Source of the DNA: an uncultured Bacteroides sp.
GTDB taxonomy: Bacteria; Bacteroidota; Bacteroidia; Bacteroidales; Bacteroidaceae
Reading direction: 5' to 3'
Assembly: GCA_934716785.1 (NCBI GenBank)
Contig: CAKUYM010000063.1
Location: forward strand, 1-16,704
Length of the DNA stretch: 16,704 nt
Shown: positions 15,892 through 16,704 of the stretch, piece after piece
Layout of the letters: every line of letters begins with the position of its first letter
Position numbering within the stretch: the stretch's first letter is position 1
Made by a program: the position numbers and the translations under genes
Notes under the pieces: model-generated
The model's input: only the letters and a program-made list of their open reading frames with translations
Database searches by the model: none
What the model was told of the DNA's origin: nothing

Positions 15892-15893
15892 AA

Positions 15894-16704
15894 ATGATGA
15901 ATTGGAACCAATTAATATCGGCCAAACGCTTCGGAATGGAGGAGTTTCATGAAGCGCGTCAGGAGAATCGCTCGGAATTTCAACGGGATTATGACCGTCT
16001 TGTCTTTTCCGCTCCTTTCCGCAGGTTACAGAACAAAACGCAAGTATTTCCTCTTCCGGGCAGTGTTTTTGTACACAATCGGCTCACGCACAGTCTTGAA
16101 GTATCCTGTGTAGGTCGCTCCTTAGGAAACGATGTAGCAAAAGCCATCCTCCAGCGGCAGCCGGAGCTTCAAGAGTCTTTTCTACCCGAAATCGGTTCTA
16201 TCGTATCAGCAGCCTGCCTGGCGCATGACTTGGGTAACCCGCCTTTCGGACATTCCGGCGAACGTGCCATATCCACTTTTTTCTCCGAAGGGAAAGGACA
16301 ACGCCTGAAAGAGAAACAGCTGAACGGGGAACAGCTTTCTACGATGGAATGGGAAGATTTGACGCATTTTGAAGGAAACGCAAATGCATTCCGACTATTG
16401 ACACACCAGTTTGAAGGGCGTCGAAAGGGCGGATTTGCCATGACATACACCACATTGGCTTCCATTGTGAAGTATCCCTTTTCATCGAGTCTTGCCGGCA
16501 AAAAGTCGAAATTCGGATTCTTCGTCAGCGAAGAAGAAAGTTTCCATAGAATAGCTACAGAATTGGGACTTACTTTGCTGAATGAGCATCCTTTAAAATA
16601 TGCACGCCACCCGTTAGTCTATTTGGTAGAGGCTGCAGATGACATTTGCTACCAAATGATGGATATTGAAGATGCGCATAAGCTGAAAATACTCACTACA
16701 GAAG
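15894..16704 (+). CDS. dgt: Deoxyguanosinetriphosphate triphosphohydrolase (dGTPase), 3' end missing
   Basis: An HD-superfamily enzyme that cleaves dGTP (in many homologues several dNTPs) to the nucleoside and tripolyphosphate, regulating dNTP pools. The window holds 270 codons of a protein usually about 440-500 residues long; the frame is open to the right edge. The metal-binding HD set is visible: H66 in HNRLTHSLEVS, H111-D112 in CLAHDLGNPPFGHSGE, and D249/D250 in VEAADDICY. The N-terminal RRLQNKTQVFPL is also typical of Dgt. The start is ATG 15894 or the adjacent ATG 15897; the second, giving MNWNQL, is as likely. No Shine-Dalgarno is evident, and 12-bp repeats abut the start. It is divergent from dut, pairing two dNTP-hydrolase genes around one control region. 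Confidence 0.95.
   Translation, partial: MMNWNQLISAKRFGMEEFHEARQENRSEFQRDYDRLVFSAPFRRLQNKTQVFPLPGSVFVHNRLTHSLEVSCVGRSLGNDVAKAILQRQPELQESFLPEIGSIVSAACLAHDLGNPPFGHSGERAISTFFSEGKGQRLKEKQLNGEQLSTMEWEDLTHFEGNANAFRLLTHQFEGRRKGGFAMTYTTLASIVKYPFSSSLAGKKSKFGFFVSEEESFHRIATELGLTLLNEHPLKYARHPLVYLVEAADDICYQMMDIEDAHKLKILTTE

Noticed and set aside
16169..16501. Open frame on the minus strand inside dgt
   Set aside because: Antisense shadow of the well-supported dGTPase frame, with no domain signal.

Overview
The window reads as chromosomal DNA from a Bacteroidales gut commensal, most likely Bacteroides. Pointers are the gene families (secreted GH92 and GH43 enzymes, DUF4964/DUF4965 proteins, DUF4292 lipoproteins, barrel-less MG2/plug proteins), the scarcity of Shine-Dalgarno sequences, and upstream motifs matching the Bacteroides -7 element (TAnnTTTG). 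The species cannot be fixed from this sequence alone. I see no tRNA, rRNA, insertion sequence, CRISPR array, integrase or phage gene. No gap between genes exceeds 300 bases; the longest are 212 and 266 bases.

Left part (1-8987), secreted carbohydrate processing. A minus-strand series runs GH43 glycosidase, GtaA-like DUF4965 lipoprotein, GH92 alpha-mannosidase and a galactose mutarotase lipoprotein cut by the left edge. A GH2 glycosidase is transcribed divergently from GH43. All five carry export signals. This suggests stepwise glycan degradation outside the cytoplasm, with the mutarotase equilibrating anomers of the released sugars. No SusC/SusD pair or sensor is present, so this is either part of a larger polysaccharide utilisation locus or an orphan enzyme cluster. 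The substrate is not proven; GH92 points to alpha-mannosides.

Middle (9009-11652). A strong 16-bp hairpin separates GH2 from a large exported protein with MG2-like domains and a TonB-plug-like segment but no visible beta-barrel. Its 3' end overlaps the convergent EnvC-like gene by 29 bases.

Right part (11624-16704), housekeeping and envelope. The minus-strand genes dut, TPR protein, DUF4292 lipoprotein and EnvC-like degenerate LytM protein are linked by three successive 4-base ATGA stop/start overlaps, indicating one translationally coupled operon. It joins dUTP clearance to envelope and division functions. A dGTPase gene (dgt) starts divergently from dut and is cut by the right edge; a perfect -7 motif and a pair of 12-bp direct repeats lie in front of it.

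I found no clearly novel defence or mobile system. The best leads are the DUF4965 protein with an apparent inserted sugar-binding-like domain, the barrel-less MG2/plug protein, and the dut-TPR-DUF4292-EnvC coupling.
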